A DNA stretch of 40,154 nucleotides from an uncultured Saprospiraceae bacterium (GCA_938028705.1 CALIZI010000334.1:1-40154); one strand, 5' to 3'; shown: positions 16,680 to 25,746, counted from the first letter of the stretch. Program-made: numbers and translations. Notes: generated by a model from the sequence alone, not told the origin.

Positions 16680-19349
16680 ATGCAAAAAATATTAATTGCT
16701 TTATTATATTGTTTGGTTTTTTCTTTTGTACTTCAGGCACAAGCACCTGTGGATTCGGGTGAAAAATTTGTGATTGGTGGTATCGAAGTCGAAGGTTTGC
16801 AATTTAGTGAACCCACTGCCGTTATAGCCGTTTCGGGTTTGGCGGTGGACGACGAAATACAGATTCCCGGCAACGAAATCCCGGATGCTATTCGCAGCCT
16901 GTGGAAACTTCGTTTGTTTACCGATATTGAAATCGTTGTCAATAAAAAAATAGAAGACGTTATCTTCCTGACGATTAAAGTCAAGGAGCGTCCCCGCTTG
17001 TCGCGCTACTCCTACAAAGGCGTGAAAAAACACCTGCACGACGACCTCAACGACGAAGTGCAGCGTTTTGTACAACGTGGTGGCATCGTCACCGAAAGTG
17101 TGAAAATGAATGCTGCCAATGCCATTAAAGATTTCTTTATTGAGCGTAGTTTTCTGGATGTAGAGGTAGATGTAATGGAACAAACGGATTCGACGATGTT
17201 CAATGCAGTACGTTTGGTATTTGACATTGATAAGAAAAAGCGGGTACGTATTAAAGAAATTACTGTAGCAGGCAATGAGGCATTGAGCGACCAAAAAATC
17301 CGTCGTTTGATGAAAGAAACCAAGCGTAAGAAAAACGTTTTTAAACCTTCCAAATTGATAGAAGATGAGTTTGAAAATGACAAACGCAGTGTTATTGCCC
17401 GTTACAACAAACTCGGCTACCGCGATGCCCAAATCACCAAAGATTCCGTCTATCGAATCGGCAATGAATTATTCATTGATATGGCTGTGAAGGAAGCCAA
17501 ACGATATTATTTCAGAGATATTTCGTGGCGTGGCAATTCCATTTACACTACCGAACAATTGCAGGAAATTTTGGGTATAGAAAGCGGCGATGTATATAAT
17601 GAAGAAGTCTTGAATACCCGCCTGAGTTTCAGCCAAGACGGGCGCGATGTCAGTTCTTTGTATTTGGATAATGGTTATTTGTTTTTCCGTGTCGATCCGG
17701 TAGAAAAGACGGTGACGAGCGATTCGATAGACATCGAAATACAAGTTTTTGAAGGACCGCAAGCCACCATTGACCGCGTAGTGATTAACGGAAATGACCG
17801 TACACACGAACACGTTGTACGTCGTGAATTGCGAACCAAGCCCGGACAAAAATTCAGTCGTTCCGACATCATTCGCTCGCAGCGCGAGATACTCGCCTTG
17901 GGTTATTTCAGTCAGGAAAATCTCGGCATCAACACCCCCGTCAATCCGCAACGCGGAACGGTGGACATCGAATATACCGTCGAAGAACGCCCTTCCGACC
18001 AACTCGAACTCTCCGCAGGTTGGGGTGGACGCGGACGCGGAGTCATCGGTACACTTGGGGTGACATTCAATAATTTTTCACTGAGAAATTTATTTGATAC
18101 CGACAGTTGGAGTCCGCTGCCACAGGGTGACGGTCAACGCCTTTCGCTACGCGCACAAACCAACGGACGCTTCTTCCAATCCTACAATTTATCCTTTACA
18201 GAACCTTGGCTTGGTGGCAAAAAACCCAACTCATTTACGGTAGCCGCTTTCCACTCCCGCTCTACGAATGGCGCACCCAATAAAATCACGATTATAGATG
18301 ATGAAGGGGTATCGCGCGAGGTCAATAATACGAGTTTCAGCCGATTAGCTATTACAGGATTCTCCATTGGTCTGGGTACGCGACTCAAAGTGCCGGATGA
18401 TTTCTTTGTATCCAATACGACTTTGAGTTATCAGAATATTGCTTTAAGAAATTATCAAGGCTTTATACTTGCGGAAACAGGTCGTCCTATCAGGAGAGGA
18501 ACATACCACAATCTGACTTTGAACCAAACCTTTTCGCGTAACTCAATAGATAGTCCGATTTTTCCAACTTCCGGCTCTAGCTTTACACTCTCTGCCAAAC
18601 TATCGCTACCTTATTCTTTATTTAAAAAAGAAAATTTTTGGAAATTGACAGATGTAGAAAAAACTGAACTGATAGCTGAGGAAAATGCTCTCTTAGAAGC
18701 TAGTGGGCAGCAGGTACTCAATGAGCTACAAGAAATAGCAACCATAGAAGATGTCCAAAATGCTATGCGCTATAAAATGGTGGAATACCACAAATGGCGT
18801 TTTAATGCCGAGTGGTACTCCAAAATATACGGTAAATTTGTCGTGCGTGCAGCCGCAAAAATCGGTATGATTGGTCATTACAACAAAAACATAGGCACTA
18901 CACCTTTTGAGCGTTTTGAACTCGGTGGTGACGGTATCGCCAACTTCAATATTGAAGGTAAAGACATCGTTTCATTGCGTGGATATGAAGAAGGGGCTGT
19001 TAATCAGATCAGTGGCAATCAGGTTTGGGATATTCCCAGCAACCGCTTCGGTTCTACCGTTTTTAATAAATATACCCTTGAGTTGCGTTATCCGCTTTCG
19101 CTCAATCCTTCGGCTACCATTTACGTACTCGGCTTTGCCGAAGGCGGCAATGCCTGGTCAAGTTTCCGCGATTACAAGCCGCTTGATTTGCGCCGCTCGG
19201 CAGGGCTTGGCTTGCGGGTATTTTTACCCATGTTTGGTACACTCGGTTTCGATTATGGTATAGGTTTCGACAAACCTTACCTGCCCGAAACTGCCAAGTG
19301 GTCGGATTACGGTACATTCACCATCATACTTGGATTTGAACCGGAATAA
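16680..19349 (+). CDS. bamA: Outer membrane protein assembly factor BamA (Omp85)
   Basis: Central component that folds beta-barrel proteins into the outer membrane. The 889-residue precursor has a signal peptide (MQKILIALLYCLVFSFVLQA), then POTRA domains with typical glycine patterns (IGGIEVEGLQFSE, IKEITVAGNEALSDQKIRRL, FRDISWRGNSIYTTEQL, IDRVVINGNDRTHEHVVRRE; residues about 30-430). The C-terminal 16-strand barrel begins around LELSAGWGGRGRGVIGTLG and includes the conserved GLGLRVFLPMFGTLGFDYG; it ends in a short beta-strand (TFTIILGFEPE). Downstream are three Skp-like chaperone genes and murI, the usual Bacteroidota order. ATG at 16680 gives the complete signal peptide. Confidence 0.95.
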   Translation: MQKILIALLYCLVFSFVLQAQAPVDSGEKFVIGGIEVEGLQFSEPTAVIAVSGLAVDDEIQIPGNEIPDAIRSLWKLRLFTDIEIVVNKKIEDVIFLTIKVKERPRLSRYSYKGVKKHLHDDLNDEVQRFVQRGGIVTESVKMNAANAIKDFFIERSFLDVEVDVMEQTDSTMFNAVRLVFDIDKKKRVRIKEITVAGNEALSDQKIRRLMKETKRKKNVFKPSKLIEDEFENDKRSVIARYNKLGYRDAQITKDSVYRIGNELFIDMAVKEAKRYYFRDISWRGNSIYTTEQLQEILGIESGDVYNEEVLNTRLSFSQDGRDVSSLYLDNGYLFFRVDPVEKTVTSDSIDIEIQVFEGPQATIDRVVINGNDRTHEHVVRRELRTKPGQKFSRSDIIRSQREILALGYFSQENLGINTPVNPQRGTVDIEYTVEERPSDQLELSAGWGGRGRGVIGTLGVTFNNFSLRNLFDTDSWSPLPQGDGQRLSLRAQTNGRFFQSYNLSFTEPWLGGKKPNSFTVAAFHSRSTNGAPNKITIIDDEGVSREVNNTSFSRLAITGFSIGLGTRLKVPDDFFVSNTTLSYQNIALRNYQGFILAETGRPIRRGTYHNLTLNQTFSRNSIDSPIFPTSGSSFTLSAKLSLPYSLFKKENFWKLTDVEKTELIAEENALLEASGQQVLNELQEIATIEDVQNAMRYKMVEYHKWRFNAEWYSKIYGKFVVRAAAKIGMIGHYNKNIGTTPFERFELGGDGIANFNIEGKDIVSLRGYEEGAVNQISGNQVWDIPSNRFGSTVFNKYTLELRYPLSLNPSATIYVLGFAEGGNAWSSFRDYKPLDLRRSAGLGLRVFLPMFGTLGFDYGIGFDKPYLPETAKWSDYGTFTIILGFEPE

Positions 19350-19356
19350 GGAAATT

Positions 19357-19465
19357 TATGGCTTCATGGTTACATTGTTGTATGGCTTCATTGTCTCATG
19401 GTTATATGGTTTCAATGAATCAATCGAACAATGAGACAATGCAACCATAAAACAATGAAGCCATG
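19357..19465. repeat. Inverted repeat of ATGGCTTCATTGTTTTATGG-type words
   Basis: Left half contains ATGGCTTCATGG and CATTGTCTCATGGTTAT; the right half returns as ATGAGACAATGCAACCAT and AACAATGAAGCCATG. The same word family forms the hairpin at 21604-21700 before murI. It starts a few bases after the bamA stop codon. Confidence 0.75.
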
Positions 19466-19621
19466 TATTCCCCGTTAAAATTGTGTTAAAAACAAACATT
19501 CAAATAGGGTAACGGTACTTTTTTATGTTTGATAATGCACTACAAATGAATGAATTGTACTTTTTTATAAAAAAAAATATATTCATCCATTAAAAATTGG
19601 CAAAGGGATTGCAATGCACCT

Positions 19622-19730
19622 TATTAGTGAATTGATTAATTAGTGAATCGGTTAATTAGTTCACTTGATTTCGCAAAGCGAAATTTACTCAATCAACAAA
19701 CTGTTTAACTAATCAATTATTCAACTAAGA
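19622..19730. repeat. Inverted repeat of TTAATTAGTGAATCGG words with ATTTCGC stem
   Basis: GTGAATTGATTAATTAGTG words run into the short perfect hairpin ATTTCGC-AAA-GCGAAAT (about 19668-19684) and return as ACTCAATCAAC and AACTAATCAATT words. Sister blocks lie at 16590-16665, 20884-20973 and 21508-21540. It ends just upstream of the first skp gene. Confidence 0.7.
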
Positions 19731-19735
19731 TAAAT

Positions 19736-20245
19736 ATGAAAAAATTACTCCTCCTCGTGGCAGTTGCGATGACCACTGCCTTCAGCGTAGAAGCACAAAA
19801 AATCGCTTTCGTTGACATGAATACGATTCTGGAAAGAATACCGGAATATAAAGCCGCTCAAAAAGAACTGGACGATACTGCTGAAAGATGGAAGCAGGAA
19901 ATCTCCATTGAATACGGCAAAATTGAAACCATGTATCGCAAATATCAGGCACAAGAAGTACTGATGAGCGAAACGACCCGCCAACAACGCGAGCAGGAAA
20001 TTGTAGATAAAGAAGCGGAGGTGCGCGATATGCAAAAGCAAAAATTTGGACCGGAAGGGGATTTATTCAAAAAACGTCAGGAACTGGTCAAGCCCGTTCA
20101 AGACCGTGTATATGATGTCATTCAAAAATTTGCCGGCGACAGAGGCTACGACTTTATTTTTGACAAAGGCTCTATGCCGGGCATGTTATTCGGTGCGCCG
20201 GGCAAAGACAAAACAGAAGAAATTATTGACAAATTGAAACTGTAG
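19736..20245 (+). CDS. OmpH/Skp-family periplasmic chaperone, paralogue 1
   Basis: A 169-residue precursor with signal peptide (MKKLLLLVAVAMTTAFSVEA) and a mature part that starts KIAFVDMNTILERIPEYKAA, the Skp N-terminal strand. A long charged coiled coil follows (about 35-115, e.g. RQQREQEIVDKEAEVRDMQ). The C-terminal strand IQKFAGDRGYDFIFDKG closes the fold. Skp trimers hold unfolded outer-membrane proteins on the way to BamA, so the location after bamA fits. It is more divergent from the next two copies than they are from each other. Confidence 0.9.
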   Translation: MKKLLLLVAVAMTTAFSVEAQKIAFVDMNTILERIPEYKAAQKELDDTAERWKQEISIEYGKIETMYRKYQAQEVLMSETTRQQREQEIVDKEAEVRDMQKQKFGPEGDLFKKRQELVKPVQDRVYDVIQKFAGDRGYDFIFDKGSMPGMLFGAPGKDKTEEIIDKLKL

Positions 20246-20330
20246 TTCATAGTTATCAGTTCATAGTTTTTTTGAGTGCGAACTTTCTATGAACCATGAA
20301 CCATCAACTATGAACCAATTAACCATTATT
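20246..20330. repeat. Inverted repeat of GTTCATAG/CTATGAAC words
   Basis: GTTCATAGTTATCAGTTCAT turns over into CTATGAACCATGAACCAT and CTATGAACC. The same 7-base word, GTTCATR, makes the tandem array at 30304-30534, and appears in complement at 26728-26758 and 30956-30986. It separates the first two skp genes. Confidence 0.75.
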
Positions 20331-20356
20331 CATACAAATAAATTTTAAAAAGAATC

Positions 20357-20875
20357 ATGAACGACAAATCATTTATAGGAAAATGGGGAGTGCTGATGTT
20401 TGCTTTTGTATGCTTTGCTGCGACTAACATAACAGCACAAAAAATCGGTCACATGAACTCCCAAGCCTTTTTTGCTGAAATGCCTTCCACTATAAGTGCT
20501 AAAAATAGCATGGAAGAATACTCCAAACAGTTGAATGACGATTTTGTAAACAGAGAAAAAAAATTACAAGATAAAGTAGCGGCTGCCGAGAAAAAATATA
20601 GCGAAGGCAATATGACTCAAAATGAGTTGGAAACAGTACGTGCGGAAATACAAAAACAAAGCGCAGAACTGGAAAAAACAAGGTCTCAATTTCAAACCCA
20701 ACTCATAGAAAAGGAAGAAACATTGATGAAACCTTTGGTCGAAAAATTCACCAATGCCATCAAGTCAGTTGCTGACGAAAACGGTTACAGCTTTATCCTT
20801 GATTCCGCTGCCTTATTGTATGCAGACGATACCGATGATGTCACGAGTTTGGTCAAAGCTAAACTTGGCTTGTAA
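20357..20875 (+). CDS. OmpH/Skp-family periplasmic chaperone, paralogue 2
   Basis: A 172-residue precursor: a somewhat longer N-terminal region (MNDKSFIGKWGVLMFAFVCF) leads to a cleavage site near ITAQ, followed by KIGHMNSQAFFAEMPSTISA. The coiled-coil body (about 50-130) contains EKKLQDKVAAAEKKYSEGN and ELEKTRSQFQTQLIEKEE. The C-terminal part ANENGYSFIL-like segment (ADENGYSFILDSAALLYADD) and DVTSLVKAKLGL closely match paralogue 3, so the two look like a tandem duplication. Function as an outer-membrane protein chaperone is inferred from family and from bamA context. Confidence 0.9.
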   Translation: MNDKSFIGKWGVLMFAFVCFAATNITAQKIGHMNSQAFFAEMPSTISAKNSMEEYSKQLNDDFVNREKKLQDKVAAAEKKYSEGNMTQNELETVRAEIQKQSAELEKTRSQFQTQLIEKEETLMKPLVEKFTNAIKSVADENGYSFILDSAALLYADDTDDVTSLVKAKLGL

Positions 20876-20883
20876 TAAGGATT

Positions 20884-20973
20884 GATAAAACAGTTAATTA
20901 GTTTATTGCTTAATCAGGCTAACACATATTAACCTGATGACTTAATTGACTAATCACCCGACTAACTAATTAT
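20884..20973. repeat. Inverted repeat of TTAATTAGTTTATTGC / CTTAATCAGG words
   Basis: TTAATTAG and GCTTAATCAGG on the left pair with CCTGATGACTTAATTG and CTAACTAATTA on the right, around an AACACATATTAA centre. It fills the gap between skp paralogues 2 and 3. Confidence 0.65.
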
Positions 20974-20985
20974 AAAAAAATAAAT

Positions 20986-21501
20986 GTGATGAATTTAAAA
21001 TCAATTATAAAATCCGGTCTGTTGTTATTGGCATTTGTATGCTTGGCTACGGTCAATGCTGATGCCCAACAGAAAATCGGACATACCAACTCCCAGATTC
21101 TTTTTGCTGATATGCCTGCAACCAAAGCAGCCAAGAGCCAATTGGAAGACTACTCCAAGCAGCTCAACGACCAATACACAGCAAAAGAAAAAACGCTTCA
21201 ACAAAAATTGGCTGATGCTCAAAAAAAGGCAAATGAGCTTACACCAAATCAAATAAAAGAACTGGAAACTGACTTCCAAAAGCAAGGTCTTGAACTCGAA
21301 AAAACCAGACAAACTTTAGAGCAAGACCTACTCAAAAAAGAGCAGGAACTCATGGAGCCGCTCACCAAAAAATTTACAGATGCCATAGCAGCCGTAGCCA
21401 AAGAAAACGGTTATAGCTACATCATAGATTCTACTGCATTATTGCATGGTGTTGATTCAGACGATGTGACAAGTCTTATCAAAACCAAACTAGGCATGTA
21501 A
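20986..21501 (+). CDS. OmpH/Skp-family periplasmic chaperone, paralogue 3
   Basis: A 171-residue precursor with signal peptide ending at NADAQ, mature start KIGHTNSQILFADMPATKAA and a coiled coil (YSKQLNDQYTAKEKTLQQ to LEQDLLKKEQELMEPL). The C-terminus AKENGYSYIIDSTALLHGVD / DDVTSLIKTKLGM mirrors paralogue 2. It is followed by a strong terminator, so the bamA-skp transcript may end here before murI. ATG 20986 is preceded by ATG-like GTG; the chosen start gives a normal signal peptide. Confidence 0.9.
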   Translation: MMNLKSIIKSGLLLLAFVCLATVNADAQQKIGHTNSQILFADMPATKAAKSQLEDYSKQLNDQYTAKEKTLQQKLADAQKKANELTPNQIKELETDFQKQGLELEKTRQTLEQDLLKKEQELMEPLTKKFTDAIAAVAKENGYSYIIDSTALLHGVDSDDVTSLIKTKLGM

Positions 21502-21556
21502 TTCTTTAAACGTTAATCGGTTAATCAGGCTAACGTATGTAACGAAATAATAATTG

Positions 21557-21584
21557 AAAGGCGGCTTTTTAGTCGCCTTTTTTT
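21557..21584 (+). terminator. Rho-independent terminator after the third skp gene
   Basis: AAAGGCGGC pairs with GTCGCCTTT around a short T/A loop, followed by a T run. It lies about 55 bp after the stop codon and separates the skp genes from murI. Confidence 0.88.
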
Positions 21585-21603
21585 ATAGATACTGTTTATG
21601 TTT

Positions 21604-21700
21604 TATTGTTGTATTGCTTTATGGTTATATTGTTTCAATCGAACAAGGAAGCCATAAAACAATAAAGCAATACAACAATAAAACAATGCAGCAATAAAAC
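21604..21700. repeat. Inverted repeat of TTATTGTTGTATTGC / GCAATACAACAATAA words
   Basis: The left arm TTTTATTGTTGTATTGCTTT, followed by ATGG, is answered by CCATAAAACAATAAAGCAAT and ACAACAATAAAA. The array continues as AACAATGCAGCAATAA words up to and over the murI start codon, which lies inside one such word. Confidence 0.75.
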
Positions 21701-21701
21701 A

Positions 21702-22514
21702 ATGCAGCAATCCAGCAATAAAAAGCCCATAGGCATTTTCGATTCCGGCATAGGCGGTCTGACCGTAGCCAATGCTATTACCAAGCATTTGCCGAATGAA
21801 GAAATCATTTATTTTGGCGATACGGCGCATTTGCCTTACGGCGAAAAATCTGCTGATGCCATACGTTATTATTGCATTACTATTTCTAAATTTCTATTAG
21901 AAAAAGGCTGCAAAATGATTGTCATAGCCTGCAATTCGGCATCGTCGGCAGCTTACGATGTATTGGTCGATTTCTTTAGCGGGCAAGCACTTTTTGTCAA
22001 TGTTGTTGACCCGCTTGTAGATGCTGTCACCGGTGAAGGTTACGATAAAGTCGGGGTCATTGCCACCAAAGCCACGATTAATACGGGCATTTATCGCCGC
22101 AAACTCCTTGAAAGACAATCTACCCTCCAAGTCGCTTCTCTCGCCACGCCACTCCTTGTACCGATGATAGAAGAAGGTTATTTTCAAAACAAAATCAGCC
22201 GCACCATTATCGAAGACTATCTCGGCAGAACCGACTTCGCCGATATGAATGCCCTCCTGCTTGCCTGCACACATTACCCGCTCATACGCAAAGAAATACA
22301 AAGCTACCTTGGCGAGCAGGTTCGGGTATTGGATTCCATTGATGTCGTCTCTGCACGAGTACGTGAGCTACTCACCGCCCACCAATTGCTCAATGACCAA
22401 CGCCGTAATCCGCACCAATTTTACGTCTCGGATTATACAAAATCATTTGAAGAAACTACCCGTATTTTTTATGAAGAAAGCATTGAACTGGAACATTGTG
22501 CTATTTGGAAATAG
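21702..22514 (+). CDS. murI: Glutamate racemase
   Basis: Interconverts L- and D-glutamate for peptidoglycan synthesis in the cytosol. The 270-residue protein has the substrate loop IGIFDSGIGGLTVANAI, FGDTAHLPYG, catalytic Cys77 in VIACNSASSAAYD and catalytic Cys189 in LLACTHYPL. Both cysteines of the two-base mechanism are present. The ATG at 21702 sits in a repeated AACAATGCAGCAAT word; the preceding ATG in the same word runs into a stop after two codons, so 21702 is the only sensible start. Position after bamA and skp is the standard Bacteroidota arrangement. Confidence 0.95.
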   Translation: MQQSSNKKPIGIFDSGIGGLTVANAITKHLPNEEIIYFGDTAHLPYGEKSADAIRYYCITISKFLLEKGCKMIVIACNSASSAAYDVLVDFFSGQALFVNVVDPLVDAVTGEGYDKVGVIATKATINTGIYRRKLLERQSTLQVASLATPLLVPMIEEGYFQNKISRTIIEDYLGRTDFADMNALLLACTHYPLIRKEIQSYLGEQVRVLDSIDVVSARVRELLTAHQLLNDQRRNPHQFYVSDYTKSFEETTRIFYEESIELEHCAIWK

Positions 22515-22651
22515 GAAGAAATGTAATCATACTACTGTGCATAAACAGTAGTCTTGTTTAACATTACATAGTTTGATTATCATTGTTTTATTAATTAAAA
22601 ATAATATAATTTATTTAATTAAAATTAAAAATATTTTTTATTTATAATTTT

Positions 22652-22938
22652 AAATATTTCTGATAATAACACTTTGCGTACCTGTAGAAATTATAATTGA
22701 TAATCAATGAGTTATAATTCCTCTTACCTCTTAAACAAAACGTCATTCTGAATTTATTTCAGAATCTCCCAAGCCACAAGCACAATGTTAATATGAGCTA
22801 CGATTTTGTATTTTGCTCAAAATCAACAAGTTACAGGTTTTGCTCAATTTGTGTTTTCCATTGTTCGGGGGATGCTGAAATAAATTCAGCATGACGGTTG
22901 TTTAAGAGGTACGCAAAACGTTATAATCAGAAATATTT
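22652..22938. repeat. Long palindrome with CTGAATTTATTTCAG arms (element E), left arm interrupted
   Basis: The right arm, read in complement from 22938, is continuous: AAATATTTCTGATTATAACG, TTTTGCGTACCTCTTAAACA, then the short palindrome CTGAATTTATTTCAG, to about 22866. The left arm has the same order (22652-22683, then 22726-22770) but is split by 46 extra bp (22684-22729) bordered by TACCT on both sides. The loop (22771-22865) has TTTTGCTCAAAATC words. The CTGAATTTATTTCAG core is a word I know from many Bacteroidota intergenic repeats. Confidence 0.8.
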
Positions 22939-22987
22939 ATATAAATTGTTTTTTTACATAAATTATAAAATAAGATTTAATTTATAA

Positions 22988-23200
22988 CTTGACAATGTCA
23001 TGTTCGATTTTTATTTAATATAGTTGGCATTTTGCTCTTGAATTTGGGCTAAAACTCGTCTGACATTTAAACATTGCTGGAAAAATATGACATCATCAGT
23101 GAATTTTGAAAATGTCTGACGAGTTTTAGCCCAAATTCGGAAAAAATATCCCATGTTAAACACAAACATATTTTTATTTCTAAAACATGATATTGTCAAG
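22988..23200. mobile_element. Element A copy 2, with inverted central segment
   Basis: Same outer ends as copy 1 (CTTGACAATGTCATGTT), flanked by the 4-bp repeat ATAA (22984-22987, 23201-23204). The outer arms have the same orientation and nearly the same sequence as copy 1, but the 42-bp centre (23069-23110) is the reverse complement of the copy 1 centre, with 2 differences in 42. No coding sequence. Confidence 0.9.
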
Positions 23201-23291
23201 ATAATAACTTATTTTTATTTATTAAAATTAATTTAAATCGTTGATTATCAAGGTCAAACAAGTCTAATGATAAAAATCAACACTTCAACAC

Positions 23292-24164
23292 ATGCAAGTA
23301 ACAGCCTTTACCTTCGTCCGCGATGCGGTCAAATTAGATTATCCGGTAGTGGAGGCGATACAATCCGTTTTGCCTTTGTGCAATGAGTTTATCGTAGCGG
23401 TAGGTGCAAGTGAGGACGGTACACGCGAGTTGATTGCAAATATTCCGACGGATAAAATACGCATCATTGATACGGTATGGGATGATAGCTTGCGTGAGGG
23501 TGGACGTGTGCTTGCCCTAGAGACCGACAAAGCGATGGATGCCATAACAGGTCAGCCCGATTGGTGTATATATATACAAGCCGACGAGGTGGTGCATGAG
23601 CAATATCTGGACACCATAAAAGCAGCCATGCTGGACTACAAAGACGATAAGCGTGTGGAAGGTTTGTTGCTTAAATATCTACATTTTTACGGTTCATTCG
23701 ACTATGTGGCAGATTCGCGGAAGTGGTACAGGCAGGAGGTACGCATTATCCGGCACGACCCACAGATTCGCTCGTACCGCGATGCACAAGGCTTCCGAAA
23801 AGCAAGCCAAAAACTCTGCGTCAAAGCCATTGATGCTTGTATGTATCATTACGGTTGGGTACGTCATCCCAAATATCAGCAACTCAAACAACGCAGCTCT
23901 AAACGCTACTGGCACAACGACGGCTGGATACAGGAAAACCTGCCGGATGTCCACGAGTTCGATTATTCAAATATAGATACCCTCGCACATTTTGAAGGTA
24001 CACACCCACAACTGATGCAGCCCCGCATTGAGCGCATGAACTGGAATTTCAGCTTCGACCCCACTCAACGAAAACTCAGCCTGAAAGAACGTCTTTCCCG
24101 ACTGTTTGAAGACCTGACCGGATACCGTATCGGAGAGTATAAGAATTATCGGTTGATCAAATGA
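23292..24164 (+). CDS. Family 2-like glycosyltransferase
   Basis: A 290-residue GT-A-type protein. It begins MQVTAFTFVRDAVKLDYPVV with the nucleotide-sugar strand, continues with EFIVAVGASEDGTRELI, and has a metal-site-like IYIQADEVVHE (in place of the canonical DxD). A C-terminal half rich in Tyr, Trp and His (YLHFYGSFDYVADSRKWYR, YHYGWVRHPKYQQLKQRSSK) is characteristic of a group of GT2-related proteins in Bacteroidota. It would be a cytosolic or membrane-associated transferase with unknown acceptor. It converges with the T9SS gene, 19 bp between stop codons. Confidence 0.82.
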   Translation: MQVTAFTFVRDAVKLDYPVVEAIQSVLPLCNEFIVAVGASEDGTRELIANIPTDKIRIIDTVWDDSLREGGRVLALETDKAMDAITGQPDWCIYIQADEVVHEQYLDTIKAAMLDYKDDKRVEGLLLKYLHFYGSFDYVADSRKWYRQEVRIIRHDPQIRSYRDAQGFRKASQKLCVKAIDACMYHYGWVRHPKYQQLKQRSSKRYWHNDGWIQENLPDVHEFDYSNIDTLAHFEGTHPQLMQPRIERMNWNFSFDPTQRKLSLKERLSRLFEDLTGYRIGEYKNYRLIK

Positions 24165-24183
24165 TGATTAATTTTCACTCAAC

Positions 24184-25746
24184 TCACCGCACTATCATCA
24201 CACGCCGCACGCCACCAACAGCCCCATCCACCATAAGCCGACACAGATACACGCCTTCAGCCCAATGTTGCGTATCTATCTGCACCTCATCTATGATGCT
24301 CGTAAGGGTTTGGTCATGCACCACCCGACCCGCTACATCTGTGACCATTAGTGAGATATTATCTGCCTGTTGCCCGATATTGTATGATAAAATAAGCGAC
24401 TCCTGAGCCGGATTCGGATAGATATTCATTGCTTTGATAGATAGCTGTGGTGTGCTTACAGATACAGGGTCATTTTCCTGACAGTTTTCTTCATAACAAC
24501 CATACTCGTCTAGTTTGAGGACGAAGCCCTTTTGGGTGTACTCCGGATAGACCGTACCTGCCTCTGCCACAAATTCTCCTGTAATGACAAAACCACCATC
24601 AGAAGTATGATTAACACCTTTCATAGCATAATAAAAAATCTGCTCATAGCTAAATTCAAGACCAAGTGGATTGTTACGCCTTGCCCAGATAATTTCTGCA
24701 TCCTGATTAATCTTAAATATTTTATCACCTGCAATAATGACAAAATTACTATCAGGCAGCCTGATCATTTGTTCCATAGCGTAATATCCCCCATCTACAT
24801 CCCATCTGTCTATCTCCTCTTGAATATTTTTTTCCCAGATTTTATTGCCTTCGGGGTCTATTTTTGCAAACCAGATAGTCGCATCGGGATTGATATTATA
24901 ATGTGGAAAATTAGAGGTACGCCATAGATTATCTGCCCAGGCACAGAGATAATTTCCATCATCGGTAGGCTGAAGTACAATGTGATCGGATGTATAAGGC
25001 TCACCTAAGCCGCCGGGGTGGATGCGCCACTTGGGTACACCGACACTATCCGTCTTGATGATAGTTGCCACATCGTGGTCATCTACGCTGACATCACCAT
25101 TTAGCCGCCGCTGCTCGGTATTGGTGAAGATATAGCCACCATCGTGAGCGCGGAAAATATGGCGCGGCTCCATCCAACAATTATTGTCACAGGAAAAAGT
25201 GCGCTCCCAGAGGGTGTTGCCGAGGGTATCGGTACATAGGAGACTGGAGCGTACTTTGATGCCGTTGTGATAATTAAGACCGTGTACAATCTTATTGGCT
25301 TGTTCGCGGTGGGTAATATACATAATTGCTTCTTCACCTAGAGGTGGAGTATATTGCCAGGAACTGTCGGTTACTACTGTAAGGTCATTATTAAGGTATA
25401 ATCTTCGTGCCTTAATCAGTGATTCTGATTCATTAATTACAGTTATTCCCATTACTTTTTCTTGATGATAACAGCTTAATGATTGTTGGCTTTTTACCTC
25501 GCTTACAATAGCATTATTTACATAAATATCCCAAGAATCAATATAATCACCAGTTTTACTAATCTTAGTAATAAGAATTTTATTATTATAATTTGGTGTG
25601 AATCCTGTACCTATTACCGTATAATAGGCATCATATTCTAATGCAGAGGAAGTCATCCACCTATCTGTTAATGTAAAAAAACGCTCTTGTGCATATAAAT
25701 TAATCGTAATAAAAGACAAGGCTATTATAGATATAAACTTCATCAT
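24184..25746 (-). CDS. Secreted protein with T9SS type A sorting domain
   Basis: A 520-residue protein with a signal peptide (MMKFISIIALSFITINLYA, cleavage after AQ). The central part (about 25-425) has repeated blades with DG..Y/F and TxDGGFVITGEF, HTSDGGFV, AHDGGYIFTNTE patterns, suggesting a beta-propeller-like repeat fold. It ends in a C-terminal sorting domain (NIYPNPAQESLILSY to RRVMIVR, residues about 440-520) that directs export through the type IX system and anchoring at the cell surface. Function is unknown. The start has two adjacent ATGs (25746 and 25743). Same strand as the following remnant gene, which ends in a terminator. Confidence 0.88.
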   Translation of the reverse strand: MMKFISIIALSFITINLYAQERFFTLTDRWMTSSALEYDAYYTVIGTGFTPNYNNKILITKISKTGDYIDSWDIYVNNAIVSEVKSQQSLSCYHQEKVMGITVINESESLIKARRLYLNNDLTVVTDSSWQYTPPLGEEAIMYITHREQANKIVHGLNYHNGIKVRSSLLCTDTLGNTLWERTFSCDNNCWMEPRHIFRAHDGGYIFTNTEQRRLNGDVSVDDHDVATIIKTDSVGVPKWRIHPGGLGEPYTSDHIVLQPTDDGNYLCAWADNLWRTSNFPHYNINPDATIWFAKIDPEGNKIWEKNIQEEIDRWDVDGGYYAMEQMIRLPDSNFVIIAGDKIFKINQDAEIIWARRNNPLGLEFSYEQIFYYAMKGVNHTSDGGFVITGEFVAEAGTVYPEYTQKGFVLKLDEYGCYEENCQENDPVSVSTPQLSIKAMNIYPNPAQESLILSYNIGQQADNISLMVTDVAGRVVHDQTLTSIIDEVQIDTQHWAEGVYLCRLMVDGAVGGVRRVMIVR

